64,000 nucleotides of DNA from Gemmatimonadaceae bacterium (GCA_036003045.1 DASYSS010000022.1:213871-277870); one strand, 5' to 3'. Shown: positions 8,425 through 16,065, counted from the first letter of the stretch. Notes: generated by a model not told the origin, from the sequence alone. A program made the numbers and translations.

Positions 8425-10209
8425 CTACAATCCGGCCAACAGCGCGTCGTTACTCGGCGTCGCGGCGATCCGCTTGATCAGCCACTCCATCGCCGACTGC
8501 GGCGGCATCTGGCTCAACCCGCGCCGCAGCGTATAAACGCTGTCAATTTGGTCCGGACGGAAGAGCTTTTCCTCGCGCCGCGTCCCGCTCGTCCCTATGT
8601 CGATCGCGGGATAGATGCGCTTCTCGGCCAGCCCGCGGTCGAGCTTGATCTCGCAGTTGCCCGTGCCCTTGAACTCCTCGAAGATCACGTCGTCCATCCG
8701 CGAGCCCGTCTCGACGAGCGCCGTGGCGATGATCGTCAGCGAGCCGCCGCCGGAACTGTCGGGGATCGAGCGAGCCGATCCGAAGAACGCTTTCGGCTTG
8801 GCCATGGCTGTGGCATCGAGGCCTCCGGACAGGGTCCGGCCCGTCCCCCGTTCAGCCGTGTTGTGCGCGCGCGCCATGCGCGTGAGCGAATCGAGCACGA
8901 TCACGACGTCCTTCCCGCTCTCCACCAAGCGGTGTGCGCGATTGAGCACCATCTCGGTGACTTCGACGTGCCGCTGCGCGGGTTGGTCGAAACTCGACGA
9001 GATGACTTCACCGACGCCCCACGAGATGGCTTCGCTCACTTCCTCGGGGCGCTCATCGACGAGGAGGATGAGCAGCACCGCGTTGGGATGGTTGACCGCG
9101 ACGCCCTCGGTGATGCCGTGAAGGAGCGTCGTTTTTCCGGCGCGCGCCGGCGCGACGATCAACGCGCGCTGGCCGTAGCCGATCGGCGCGATGAGATCGA
9201 TCGCTCGACGAATGAGCTCCGCGCCCGCTTTCGCCGGACGTCCGGTCTCCATGAACAGCTTTCGCTCGGGGTATGACGCCGTGAGCGAGTTGAACTCGGG
9301 GCGCTTGGACGCGAGCGCGGGATCGATGTCGTTGATCGTGCGGACTTCGACGACCGTCGGACGTCCGCGCTGATCGAGGCCGATCGTCGCGTCGACGAGA
9401 TCCGCTTTGCGAAGCGCGAATTGGCGAACGACGTGGGGCGGAACGTACGCGTCGCCAGCTTCGGCGAGGTAACTGTTGGCGGCGCGCCGGACGAATCCTG
9501 CGTCGCGCGCGGGTTCGAACCACCCGCGCATCTCACCAGTCGCGACGACTTGAATCGGCTGCTGCTGGTGTTGCTGTTGCTGCGGTTGGTGCTCTCTGCC
9601 GCCGCCACTTCCGCCGCCGCGCTGACCGCGGCCCCTGCCACGCCGGTGACGTCTTCCGCCTCCGTTGCGGCGATCGTGGAATCCGCCGCCGCCGCCTCCA
9701 CCGCCGCCTTGATCGTTGCGGTCGCGGCGCACGTGCTGGTCGTATTGTCCGCCGCCTCCACGCTGCGCGTTGTCCGAGCTCCCGGACCAACCGCCGCCGC
9801 CACCGCCACCACCGCCACCGCCACCCGATTGATAGCCGCCGGTGTTCGGCGCTGAGAGGCTCGGTGGAGAAGACTCGCCGTTCGAGTAGCTCGGCGGATT
9901 GTCGTTGGCGGGCTGCTCACGCTCCACACTCGGCGTCGGCGCCGAAGGAGTGGGAGGAGTAGATGGAGCCGGCGGCGATGCCGCTTCCGACTCGGCCGCC
10001 GGCCGCTCATGTCGTCGCGATGGGCGTTCGGGTTTCGGCGGCGACTCCACGCGCTCGCGCGCTGGTGGTTCGACGTCAGGAACTGGCAGCGTCGCGCTGC
10101 CCGCTTCGACTTCGTCGCGGTACGGATTCTCTGATGATGTCTCGGTGTTGGCCGCGCTGGATGGACGGCGGCCACGGCCACGACGAGGTGGGCGTCGACT
10201 TTCGCTCAT
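8425..10209 (-). CDS. rho: Transcription termination factor Rho with long disordered N-terminal region
   Basis: Rho is the hexameric RNA helicase that ends transcription. Residues 223-594 are a canonical core: an OB-fold RNA-binding domain (YLAEAGDAYVPP), the Q- and R-loop region, Walker A at about 353-360 (APARAGKT, Lys359; E. coli has APPKAGKT), Walker B VIVLDS, and the EFKGTGNCEI and TSGTRREE motifs. The helical Rho_N domain is absent. Instead residues 1-222 are low complexity: Pro/Ser/Glu-rich to 120, then runs of 12 and 9 glycines with RGG/RGRG repeats and a Gln/His tract at 209-217. Total length is about 175 residues above E. coli Rho. No good Shine-Dalgarno precedes the ATG. Confidence 0.97.
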   Translation of the reverse strand: MSESRRPPRRGRGRRPSSAANTETSSENPYRDEVEAGSATLPVPDVEPPARERVESPPKPERPSRRHERPAAESEAASPPAPSTPPTPSAPTPSVEREQPANDNPPSYSNGESSPPSLSAPNTGGYQSGGGGGGGGGGGGWSGSSDNAQRGGGGQYDQHVRRDRNDQGGGGGGGGGFHDRRNGGGRRHRRGRGRGQRGGGSGGGREHQPQQQQHQQQPIQVVATGEMRGWFEPARDAGFVRRAANSYLAEAGDAYVPPHVVRQFALRKADLVDATIGLDQRGRPTVVEVRTINDIDPALASKRPEFNSLTASYPERKLFMETGRPAKAGAELIRRAIDLIAPIGYGQRALIVAPARAGKTTLLHGITEGVAVNHPNAVLLILLVDERPEEVSEAISWGVGEVISSSFDQPAQRHVEVTEMVLNRAHRLVESGKDVVIVLDSLTRMARAHNTAERGTGRTLSGGLDATAMAKPKAFFGSARSIPDSSGGGSLTIIATALVETGSRMDDVIFEEFKGTGNCEIKLDRGLAEKRIYPAIDIGTSGTRREEKLFRPDQIDSVYTLRRGLSQMPPQSAMEWLIKRIAATPSNDALLAGL

Positions 10210-10223
10210 GCTGATGGTTCGAT

Positions 10224-10256
10224 AAAAAAGGTGATGCCGATTCGGCGTTCGCCGAA
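10224..10256 (-). promoter_or_regulatory. Possible attenuator-like hairpins in the rho leader
   Basis: On the minus strand just ahead of the rho ATG there are two overlapping hairpins, TTCGGC-gaac-GCCGAA (10241-10256) and GCCGA-A-TCGGC (10236-10246), followed by six T residues at 10224-10229, 15 bases before the start codon. This resembles a small intrinsic terminator or a structure masking the start. Rho is autogenously controlled in several bacteria by leader termination, so a role here is plausible but unproven. Confidence 0.35.
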
Positions 10257-10590
10257 ACTGCTCGCCGAGCTACAGGCAAGCGAAAAAAACGCGAATTGCG
10301 TGACGGGAAAACACTTGCCGCGACGCGGCTGTACTGTCTGTCTGTACCGACGGGGCGCGGGGAACCTCACGCGATCCCGGCGATGCTGGCGCAACGGCGC
10401 GGCCCGGGCCCTGCAACTTCCGACCCCAACCCCTCGACCTTCACTCCGGGGTTCGTCGCGGTCGTGCCGGCGGACGCCAAGAGTATCGCCACTTACCCGG
10501 CCCGGCGCAACCCTCGAAAAATTGCAGACGGGGCCGGCTCCTCGCCTCACGAGGTTCCCGAAGACCGTAGTCGGCATCAATTGAGCCAAA
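10257..10590. other. Non-coding region upstream of rho and the 10650 gene
   Basis: I see no convincing gene here. Long frames on the minus strand lack family-like residues and are codon-bias shadows. The region should hold the rho promoter on the minus strand and that of the following gene on the plus strand, but I cannot pick clear -35/-10 boxes. A short stem AACCCC/GGGGTT occurs around 10430-10455. Confidence 0.5.
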
Positions 10591-10635
10591 GGTGGGCGGG
10601 TGGACAGGGGGACGGCGCCCGTCCACCCGCCCACC
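10591..10635 (+). repeat. GGTGGAC-family perfect hairpin in the leader of the next gene
   Basis: GGTGGGCGGGTGGAC at 10591-10605 and its exact reverse complement at 10621-10635 flank a 15-nt loop. The hairpin ends 14 bp before the ATG of the downstream gene, so it would lie in its 5' leader if transcription starts upstream; no Shine-Dalgarno is visible between hairpin and ATG. Confidence 0.8.
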
Positions 10636-10649
10636 AGTAGCTTTTCGCC

Positions 10650-11228
10650 ATGTCCGTCCAACAAAAAATCGCGACCCATGTCGATGCCTACCGTCGTTCG
10701 GGCGACATCGGCCAGCTTCTCGATGATCTCAAATCGTTCGCGAGCCGTCTGTCGCCCGCGGACGCGAAGGCGGCGGCCGAGCCGTTTCGCGACATGCCCG
10801 AAGTCGTGATCCCGCTCTACGAGCACGTGACCACGGTTGCTCCGAACGACGCCCAAGCGTTGGTGGTCCTGGCCAACTCGTACTGGCTCGCCGGCCGCGG
10901 GCCCGACGTCGTGTCGAAGCTCGCGATGCGTGCCAAGGAAATCGATCCCGCCAATCGCGGCGCGTGGCACCTCTGGGCAATCGCCGAGCCATCGCTCCGC
11001 AAGCGAGTGGACCGCTGGCACGAGGTGAGCCGCCGCTTTCCCGCCGACCAGCTCGCGCGCGCCGCGCTCGCCGACAACGCCACGAGCCTCGCCAACGACG
11101 AAGAAGATCCCGTCGCCCTCAGGCTCGCGATCGATACCTACGAAGGACTGCTCGCCGAGTCGACGCACACCGCGCAACGACTGGCCTTGGAGGAAACGCT
11201 CAAGACTCTGAGGACGTGGAAGTTGTGA
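10650..11228 (+). CDS. Helical-repeat (TPR-like) protein of unknown function
   Basis: A 192-residue soluble protein without signal peptide or membrane segment. The sequence is all alpha-helical in character, with two or three TPR-like helix pairs from about residue 55 to 150 (for example NDAQALVVLANSYWLAGR followed by AMRAKEIDPANRGAWHLWAIAE), where the small residues sit at TPR consensus positions. TPRs mediate protein contacts; no catalytic motif is visible. The gene is preceded by a strong hairpin with no evident ribosome binding site and is followed by a perfect palindrome. It is monocistronic and convergent with the regulator pair. I do not recognise a named family. Confidence 0.75.
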   Translation: MSVQQKIATHVDAYRRSGDIGQLLDDLKSFASRLSPADAKAAAEPFRDMPEVVIPLYEHVTTVAPNDAQALVVLANSYWLAGRGPDVVSKLAMRAKEIDPANRGAWHLWAIAEPSLRKRVDRWHEVSRRFPADQLARAALADNATSLANDEEDPVALRLAIDTYEGLLAESTHTAQRLALEETLKTLRTWKL

Positions 11229-11234
11229 GGCGGC

Positions 11235-11274
11235 GGCCGGGTGGACCGGTGACCGGTCACCGGTCCACCCGGCC
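11235..11274. terminator. Perfect 40-bp palindrome of the GGTGGAC family, probable bidirectional terminator
   Basis: The 20-bp arm GGCCGGGTGGACCGGTGACC at 11235-11254 is followed without spacer by its exact reverse complement to 11274. It begins 7 bp after the stop of the TPR-like gene and ends 9 bp before the stop of the convergent response regulator, and is trailed by ACCGTTTTCT on the plus strand. Position and symmetry suggest a terminator for both genes, though the lack of a true loop could also let it extrude as a cruciform. Confidence 0.75.
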
Positions 11275-11282
11275 ACCGTTTT

Positions 11283-11783
11283 CTACGCCGTCGACTTCCG
11301 CGCCTTGTCCAATGGTGACAGCGCCGCGACTGCGTCGAGCATCACGGTCAGGTCGAACGGCTTGCGCACGTAGTTGCATCGACAGAGACCGATCAACTCG
11401 ACCGCCTGGTCGCTGATGTCGCCCGTGACGAACAGCGTGTGGTCGCGGAGATGCGGCTGTACGCCGGCGGCGTACTCGAAGATCGCGTCGCCGCGCATGT
11501 CCGGGATGCGCAGGTCGACGAGCATGATGTCCACGCGCTGCGTGTCGGCCACCGTACACGCCGCGTCCCCGCTGCGCGCGGTGATGACCTCATAGCCCGC
11601 GTGGCTTAGGGCCATGCCGAGCGCCTTGCAGATGGAAGGCTCGTCGTCGACGATGAGCACCTTCACCGATCTGCCGCGCGGCACGTCCCCCCGCTTGGTG
11701 TCCTTTGGCGCGCTCGCATTCCGCCCTCCACCCATTCCCACGGGCGGCGCCCCTGGCGAGCCGGCGACCACTGGCCACGTCAT
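11283..11783 (-). CDS. Response regulator receiver-domain protein
   Basis: A 166-residue single-domain CheY-like regulator. After a 38-residue Gly/Pro-rich lead, the receiver has all key residues: acidic pair Asp46-Asp47 (VDDEPS), phospho-acceptor Asp90 (LVDLRIPD), Thr120 (FVTGD) and Lys141 in YVRKPFD. No output domain follows. The ATG overlaps the TGA of the AraC-type gene upstream by four bases (ATGA), so the two are translationally coupled and likely act together. No histidine kinase is nearby. A shorter start at Val40 would give a minimal receiver, but the overlap supports the longer form. Confidence 0.9.
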   Translation of the reverse strand: MTWPVVAGSPGAPPVGMGGGRNASAPKDTKRGDVPRGRSVKVLIVDDEPSICKALGMALSHAGYEVITARSGDAACTVADTQRVDIMLVDLRIPDMRGDAIFEYAAGVQPHLRDHTLFVTGDISDQAVELIGLCRCNYVRKPFDLTVMLDAVAALSPLDKARKSTA

Positions 11784-12565
11784 TCGCCCTGCCTCCGCTG
11801 CTGCACTTGTTCAACCATGCACGCGATCAGTTCATCCGGTGTCATTTCGCGTCGTACTTGCTCGGCTGTTCGTCCCGTCATCTCCCGCATGTGCTGAGAG
11901 AGCTGCCAGGGCGAGGTGTACCCCGTTTTCGCGGCCACGTCCTTGATGGACCGTCCTGGATCCCGCAGATACGCGTATGCCCGCACCAGCCTTGCCGACA
12001 CCACCAGCGTCCTCGCTGAGTAGAACCCCGCCGGCTCGAGGTTTCGATACAACGTGCGGAGGTTCATCCCCGCCGCCGCTGCGAGGTCTCCTGCACTAGT
12101 AAACCGCGCGGGAGACCGGAACAACTGATCGATTCCCCGAACCACGACCACTGGCAGACACGACAGCGGCTCCGCCAGCTCCCGCAACATCCGCTCGCCC
12201 AGCTCGTGGGCGGGGATGCTTTCGAGCAACTCCAGAAATCTTCGCGGCTCGTCGTCGAACCGGCTCAACACGACGTGCTCGATGCCCGATCTGGCCAGCC
12301 GTACCGTCGCGGCGAAGCCGCTCGCGCTGAGCGCTGTGTAGAGAACGACGGGAAGCGAAGGGTAGTGCTGGCGAATCAGCTCGAGCGATTCGACGTCGGC
12401 GACGCCCGTCGCACACGGATCGGCGACGACGACGTCGATCATCCGCTGTTGCACGGTCGATTGGAGCTCGCCCCAACTCGAAACCGAGATGAGTGTGTGC
12501 TCCGAGCCGAGAGCGATTCTGAGCTGCGGGAGCAACGGGCGTGGAAGAAACGCAGCGACGTCCAC
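11780..12565 (-). CDS. AraC-family regulator with receiver-like N-terminal domain
   Basis: The 261-residue protein has an N-terminal alpha/beta domain (residues 1-125) that looks like a degenerate receiver (VVVADP, LPVVLYTAL, IEHVVLSRF) without the acidic pocket, and a C-terminal AraC double helix-turn-helix (about 160-250) with the typical SIKDVAAKTGYTSPWQLSQ recognition segment. It should be a DNA-binding regulator not controlled by phosphorylation itself. The start GTG has no clear ribosome binding site. Directly upstream lie two inverted repeats (12585-12610 and 12615-12632) that are good operator candidates for autoregulation or control of the divergent lipoprotein. It overlaps the response regulator gene downstream. 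Confidence 0.88.
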   Translation of the reverse strand: MDVAAFLPRPLLPQLRIALGSEHTLISVSSWGELQSTVQQRMIDVVVADPCATGVADVESLELIRQHYPSLPVVLYTALSASGFAATVRLARSGIEHVVLSRFDDEPRRFLELLESIPAHELGERMLRELAEPLSCLPVVVVRGIDQLFRSPARFTSAGDLAAAAGMNLRTLYRNLEPAGFYSARTLVVSARLVRAYAYLRDPGRSIKDVAAKTGYTSPWQLSQHMREMTGRTAEQVRREMTPDELIACMVEQVQQRRQGE

Positions 12566-12584
12566 GAGAGGGAAGCTGGCTCGG

Positions 12585-12610
12585 TGTCATGAAACCGCAA
12601 CTTCGTGACA
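12585..12610. promoter_or_regulatory. Inverted repeat TGTCATGAA-N8-TTCGTGACA, candidate operator
   Basis: The 9-bp arms differ by one base and lie in the 146-bp gap between the AraC-type gene (start 12565, minus) and the divergent small lipoprotein gene (start 12712, plus). The spacing fits two half-sites on one face of DNA. A related TGTCATG half occurs at 14290, ahead of the helical-repeat gene. Confidence 0.5.
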
Positions 12611-12614
12611 CAAA

Positions 12615-12632
12615 ATGCGCGTTTACGCGCAT
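12615..12632. promoter_or_regulatory. Inverted repeat ATGCGCG-TTTA-CGCGCAT
   Basis: Perfect 7-bp arms with a 4-bp spacer, five bases after the previous inverted repeat and in the same divergent promoter region. It could be a second operator or the stem of a small RNA hairpin. Confidence 0.45.
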
Positions 12633-12711
12633 CGCCGCGACCCTAAAATGCCAGCCAGAAGGTCCTCCCTGCCAAGAAAGTCCCCTCGCTGGCCTTCGAC
12701 GGAGAAAGCCC

Positions 12712-12858
12712 ATGCATCGCCGCCGCCCGATTGCCCTCCTTGTTCTCGCCATTGCCTCCCTCGTTCTCGGCGCCTGCACCAGCCTTACGGCACCGACGTC
12801 TAAGAACGATGCGTGTATCACAGGATGGATCGGTACTGACGGTCGCTGCGTGAACTGA
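12712..12858 (+). CDS. Very small lipoprotein (48 residues)
   Basis: The ATG at 12712 opens a 48-residue protein with a positively charged start (MHRRRP), a hydrophobic stretch (IALLVLAIASLVL) and the lipobox LGAC, so lipidation is expected at Cys19. The mature part is only about 30 residues with two more cysteines (DAC and GRC) that may form a disulfide. An upstream in-frame extension exists but lacks a signal sequence and overlaps the operators. A strong intrinsic terminator follows 21 bp after the stop. Function is unknown. Confidence 0.7.
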   Translation: MHRRRPIALLVLAIASLVLGACTSLTAPTSKNDACITGWIGTDGRCVN

Positions 12859-12879
12859 TTCGAGCTAGCGTCGCATTCT

Positions 12880-12923
12880 GCGAGGCCCGAGCACCCCGCC
12901 CGGGCCTCGCCTCTTTTCTTTCT
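12880..12923 (+). terminator. Rho-independent terminator
   Basis: The perfect 10-bp stem GCGAGGCCCG / CGGGCCTCGC (12880-12889 and 12901-12910) has an 11-nt loop and is followed by CTCTTTTCTTTCT. It ends the small lipoprotein transcript; the convergent gene's stop lies within the T tract. Confidence 0.9.
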
Positions 12924-14193
12924 AGTAAGAACCGCCCCCGCCGCCCGAACGATCGCCGGCTAGCGTCGTCTCGCGCAGCGTTCGAATCGCCTCGGCGACC
13001 TCGGTGACGTCGGGCGCGATTTCCTGGAACGGCGCGCTCCGTTCTTCGAGCGTGCGTGCCTGTTTTGCCTGAACGAGCTCGCTCTCCGCTTCGAACACCA
13101 GCTGATACAGCCCGTTTGCGTTTGCCGTCGACACGGCCGCGGTAAGCCAGGTCGTCGCTTCCTCGAAGTGTCGCAGCGTCAAGTAGCCGCGGCCCGTCTC
13201 GATCTCGAATTCGGCGCGAAGCGCCGACGGCAACGTTTGGCCGGCGAGCTCCTGACGGTATTTCTCGAACATCGGGCCGACACCGTCGCCGGCGGCGATC
13301 GCCATCAGCTGAATCGACGCCGACCAGCGGACGTATTGATCCGCGCTCGTCGCCACGAGGACGAGGAACGCGTCGCGCGCCGCGGTGCGCACGCCAAGCC
13401 GGCCGAACGCCATGGCAATGTCGTGGAGCAGACGATCTCGGTTTCGCTCGCTCTCGGTGCCTGGAAGCGCGCGATAGGCCAGACGCACCGCGAGCTCGTA
13501 GTCTCCGCGCATACCCGCGACGCTGGCGCGGTCTTGCAGCGCCATTGATTCGAGCCCGGGCAAACCCTGTTTGCCCGCGTCGTCGATGGTTCCGTCGAGA
13601 ATCAGCTCAGCGCGGGGAAGATTCCCCCGGAGCATGGCGATTTTCGCGTCACCGATCCGTGCCCGCAGCACGCCGACCATGTCCCCCGTCTGCTCGGCGA
13701 TGCGGCCCGCCATGGCGTATGCCGCCGCCGACTGATCCACCTCGCCGATCTGACGCAGGCAATAGCCCAATCGCAGATGGGCCGCGATCACGGTGTCCGC
13801 GTTTTCCAGCGGCTCGCTGGACGCGATCACGGTGTGATACACGTCCACGGCGAGCGTCCATCGGGCGTCGAAGTCGAGCGCGCGCGCGTAGGCCATGAGC
13901 CGCGGCGCGACGGTGCGGAAGCTAGGCGTGGCTGTCATGGCCATCGCGTCGACGACGCTGCGCAGCATCCCGCGCACAGGGCGTCCGACCGGGATAGCGT
14001 CCACCGCTTCGATCACCGACGCGTACCCCCATGCGTCGGCGGCGACCACGCTGGCGCCTTCCTCGAGCCAGCGGTCCACCAGGCGCAAAACGACGAGCCC
14101 GGCGGAGATCTCCTTCCAGGCGTCGTCCGACTCGTCCCGACGCGACAACTCGTCGAAGAACGCGAGATGCCGAAGCGCAGCAAGCGAATTCAT
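12922..14193 (-). CDS. Large helical-repeat protein of unknown function
   Basis: I chose the ATG at 14193 because GAGG lies 8 bases upstream; an open ATG 57 bases earlier lacks a ribosome binding site. The 423-residue product has no signal peptide and reads as consecutive helix pairs of TPR/SARP-type from about residue 80 to 390 (for example AHLRLGYCLRQIGEVDQSAAAYAMAGRIAE), ending in a Gly-rich tail (SGGGGGSY). Such repeats often accompany regulators. Its upstream region carries a TGTCATG half-site shared with the AraC-type gene's operator, which hints at common control, but no partner is proven. Confidence 0.75.
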   Translation of the reverse strand: MNSLAALRHLAFFDELSRRDESDDAWKEISAGLVVLRLVDRWLEEGASVVAADAWGYASVIEAVDAIPVGRPVRGMLRSVVDAMAMTATPSFRTVAPRLMAYARALDFDARWTLAVDVYHTVIASSEPLENADTVIAAHLRLGYCLRQIGEVDQSAAAYAMAGRIAEQTGDMVGVLRARIGDAKIAMLRGNLPRAELILDGTIDDAGKQGLPGLESMALQDRASVAGMRGDYELAVRLAYRALPGTESERNRDRLLHDIAMAFGRLGVRTAARDAFLVLVATSADQYVRWSASIQLMAIAAGDGVGPMFEKYRQELAGQTLPSALRAEFEIETGRGYLTLRHFEEATTWLTAAVSTANANGLYQLVFEAESELVQAKQARTLEERSAPFQEIAPDVTEVAEAIRTLRETTLAGDRSGGGGGSY

Positions 14194-14289
14194 GTCCCTT
14201 TCCTCGTCCAAACGGAGATGAAAGCCCGTCCCCCCATCCCACTTAGCCATATATCGGCGGGGCCGGGACTTCGATCAATCGTCCCTTTG

Positions 14290-14316
14290 TGTCATGGACA
14301 CTGCCGAAATGTGACG
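14290..14316. promoter_or_regulatory. TGTCATG-type imperfect inverted repeat
   Basis: TGTCATGGA at 14290-14298 and GTGACG at 14311-14316 resemble the half-sites of the 12585-12610 operator (TGTCATGAA / TTCGTGACA). It lies about 100 bp upstream of the helical-repeat gene start and may be a site for the same AraC-type protein. Confidence 0.35.
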
Positions 14317-14534
14317 TTATCCACATAGCGGTTTTACTACACCGTAAGCAATGCTCGGATGACGCGCGAGCGCGGAGACGGCCCCATCCTAGGGCCAGTC
14401 TCATACCACTTCTCGAATGACGGTGCGCGAAGGAGTTGGCCATCTTGGCCCTGTGCCGGACCGCGGCAATCCGCGACCGAGCCTGGCAATCCGCTCTAAC
14501 AAAACGTTACACCCCGGTTCCCGGCCTACAGACG

Positions 14535-14539
14535 GGAGG
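14535..14539 (+). promoter_or_regulatory. Ribosome binding site GGAGG that decides the gspE start
   Basis: GGAGG is 8 bases before the GTG at 14548 and only 2 before the GTG at 14542, so 14548 is the better start. Confidence 0.8.
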
Positions 14540-14547
14540 ACGTGCTC

Positions 14548-16065
14548 GTGAGCAACGTCGCCGCCCACGTTTCCTCGGCCGACGCCCCGTTGCTGGGATT
14601 GCTCGAGCTGCCTCCTGAGCTCTCGCGCGACTTTCTCGCGCACCACGCTCTCTGCCCCAAGGCCGTGACCGACGACGGAGCGCTGATCGTTGCCGCGACC
14701 GACGGCTCGCTCCTCGACGGGGCTCACGACATCGCCTTCGCGTACGGACGGCGCTTCGTCATCGAGACGACCCAGCGGCCGCAGCTCGAAGCTCTCATCG
14801 AGCGCTTGGTGACGCGCTCCGATCGCAACGTCGAACTGGCTCGAGTCGACGCCGGGGGCGATGCGTCGGGAGACGCGCTGGCTACCGACGTACGCGATCT
14901 GGCGAACCAGCCGCCCGTCATCCGCTACGTGAACCTCCTCGTTCGCGACGCCTACGACGCCGCCGCGAGCGACATCCATCTCGAAGCGACGCGCAGCGGA
15001 CTCTCGGCGCGTTTCCGCGTCGACGGAGTCCTGGCACCCGCTCCGGAACCGCCGAGTCACCTCCATCATGCCGTCATCTCGCGCATCAAGCTGCTCGCCG
15101 AGTTGGACATCGCGGAGCGCCGGCGCCCGCAAGACGGGCGGATTCGCGTCCGCCTCGAGTCGCGCGAGCTGGACCTCCGCGTGTCGACCGTGCCCACCAT
15201 GTACGGCGAAAGTCTCGTCTTGCGCCTGCTCGACCATGGCGGACGACCGGCCGGACTGGACTCGCTGGGCATGCCACCGGATGTCTGGCGCGTCATGACC
15301 GAACTGTCCGAGGCCCCGCACGGTCTGGTGCTCGTCACCGGGCCAACCGGCAGCGGCAAAACCACGACCCTATACGCGGCGCTCGCTCGGCGCGACGCCT
15401 CCATCGAGAAGATCATCACCGTCGAAGACCCCATCGAGTATCAGGTTTCGGGGGTCACACAGATGCCGGTACACCGTCAGGCGGGCGTCAGTTTTGCCGC
15501 GGCGCTGCGTGCAATCCTGCGTCAGGACCCCGACGTCGTGATGATCGGAGAGATGCGGGACCGAGAGACGGCGGAGATCGCCGTTCAGGCGGCCATGACG
15601 GGCCATCTCGTGTTCAGCACCCTCCATACGAACGACGCGATCAGCGCCGTCCCGCGTCTCGTCGACCTCGGAATCCCCGAGTATCTCATCGCCGCCACGC
15701 TCGAGGGAGTTCTCGCGCAGCGCCTCGTGAGGCGCGTCTGCCCCGACTGCCGGGTGTCGTACCGTCCCTCGGCGGAGCATTTGGCGCTCGTCTGCGACGT
15801 CGCGTCTACCACGCCGCCCGCGTTCGCTCGCGGCGCGGGGTGCCGCGGTTGTCGCGGCACCGGCTTTCGTGGGCGTATCGGCGTTTTCGAGCTGGTGCGC
15901 GTGGACACCGCGCTGCGCGACGCAATCGCGGCGAGCGAACCGCGTTCGTCGCTGCACGCTCACGCATCGCGCGCCGGCCTCACGTCACTGCGCTCCGACG
16001 CCTGGCAAAAGATCCTGGCCGGCGTGACCACCGTCGAAGAGGTCGCCCGTGTCATTCACGCATAG
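14548..16065 (+). CDS. gspE: Type II secretion ATPase GspE
   Basis: First gene of the T2SS operon. The 505-residue cytoplasmic ATPase drives pseudopilus assembly. An N1E-like domain (1-130) is followed by the GspE core with Walker A GPTGSGKT at 265-272 (Lys271), Asp box LDIAERRRPQDGRI, Walker B and His box (FSTLHTND), and the C-terminal zinc-binding loop with two CxxC pairs (CPDC and CRGC) that is diagnostic for GspE/PilB. Length is normal. The start GTG is set by a good GGAGG. The stop overlaps gspG by 17 bases. Confidence 0.95.
   Translation: MSNVAAHVSSADAPLLGLLELPPELSRDFLAHHALCPKAVTDDGALIVAATDGSLLDGAHDIAFAYGRRFVIETTQRPQLEALIERLVTRSDRNVELARVDAGGDASGDALATDVRDLANQPPVIRYVNLLVRDAYDAAASDIHLEATRSGLSARFRVDGVLAPAPEPPSHLHHAVISRIKLLAELDIAERRRPQDGRIRVRLESRELDLRVSTVPTMYGESLVLRLLDHGGRPAGLDSLGMPPDVWRVMTELSEAPHGLVLVTGPTGSGKTTTLYAALARRDASIEKIITVEDPIEYQVSGVTQMPVHRQAGVSFAAALRAILRQDPDVVMIGEMRDRETAEIAVQAAMTGHLVFSTLHTNDAISAVPRLVDLGIPEYLIAATLEGVLAQRLVRRVCPDCRVSYRPSAEHLALVCDVASTTPPAFARGAGCRGCRGTGFRGRIGVFELVRVDTALRDAIAASEPRSSLHAHASRAGLTSLRSDAWQKILAGVTTVEEVARVIHA

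Larger units (their letters stand above)
14194..14547. other. Divergent promoter region before the T2SS operon
   Basis: No gene is visible. It should contain the minus-strand promoter of the helical-repeat gene and the plus-strand promoter of the T2SS operon. An imperfect inverted repeat with GTGTC-atg-GACAC lies at 14289-14301. I looked for a GG-N10-GC sigma-54 element, expected if the downstream activator controls its own operon, and found none that fits well. Confidence 0.5.

Noticed and set aside
9500..9525. tRNA-like GGGTTCGAACC stretch
   Set aside because: It lies inside rho coding sequence and has no cloverleaf around it.
11016..11031. TGGCACGAGGTGAGCC as a sigma-54 promoter
   Set aside because: GG-N10-GC spacing fits, but it lies inside a gene, lacks the TTGC part and precedes no suitable start.
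10206..11276. 356-residue minus-strand frame
   Set aside because: Antisense of the TPR-like gene and the rho leader; no family features.
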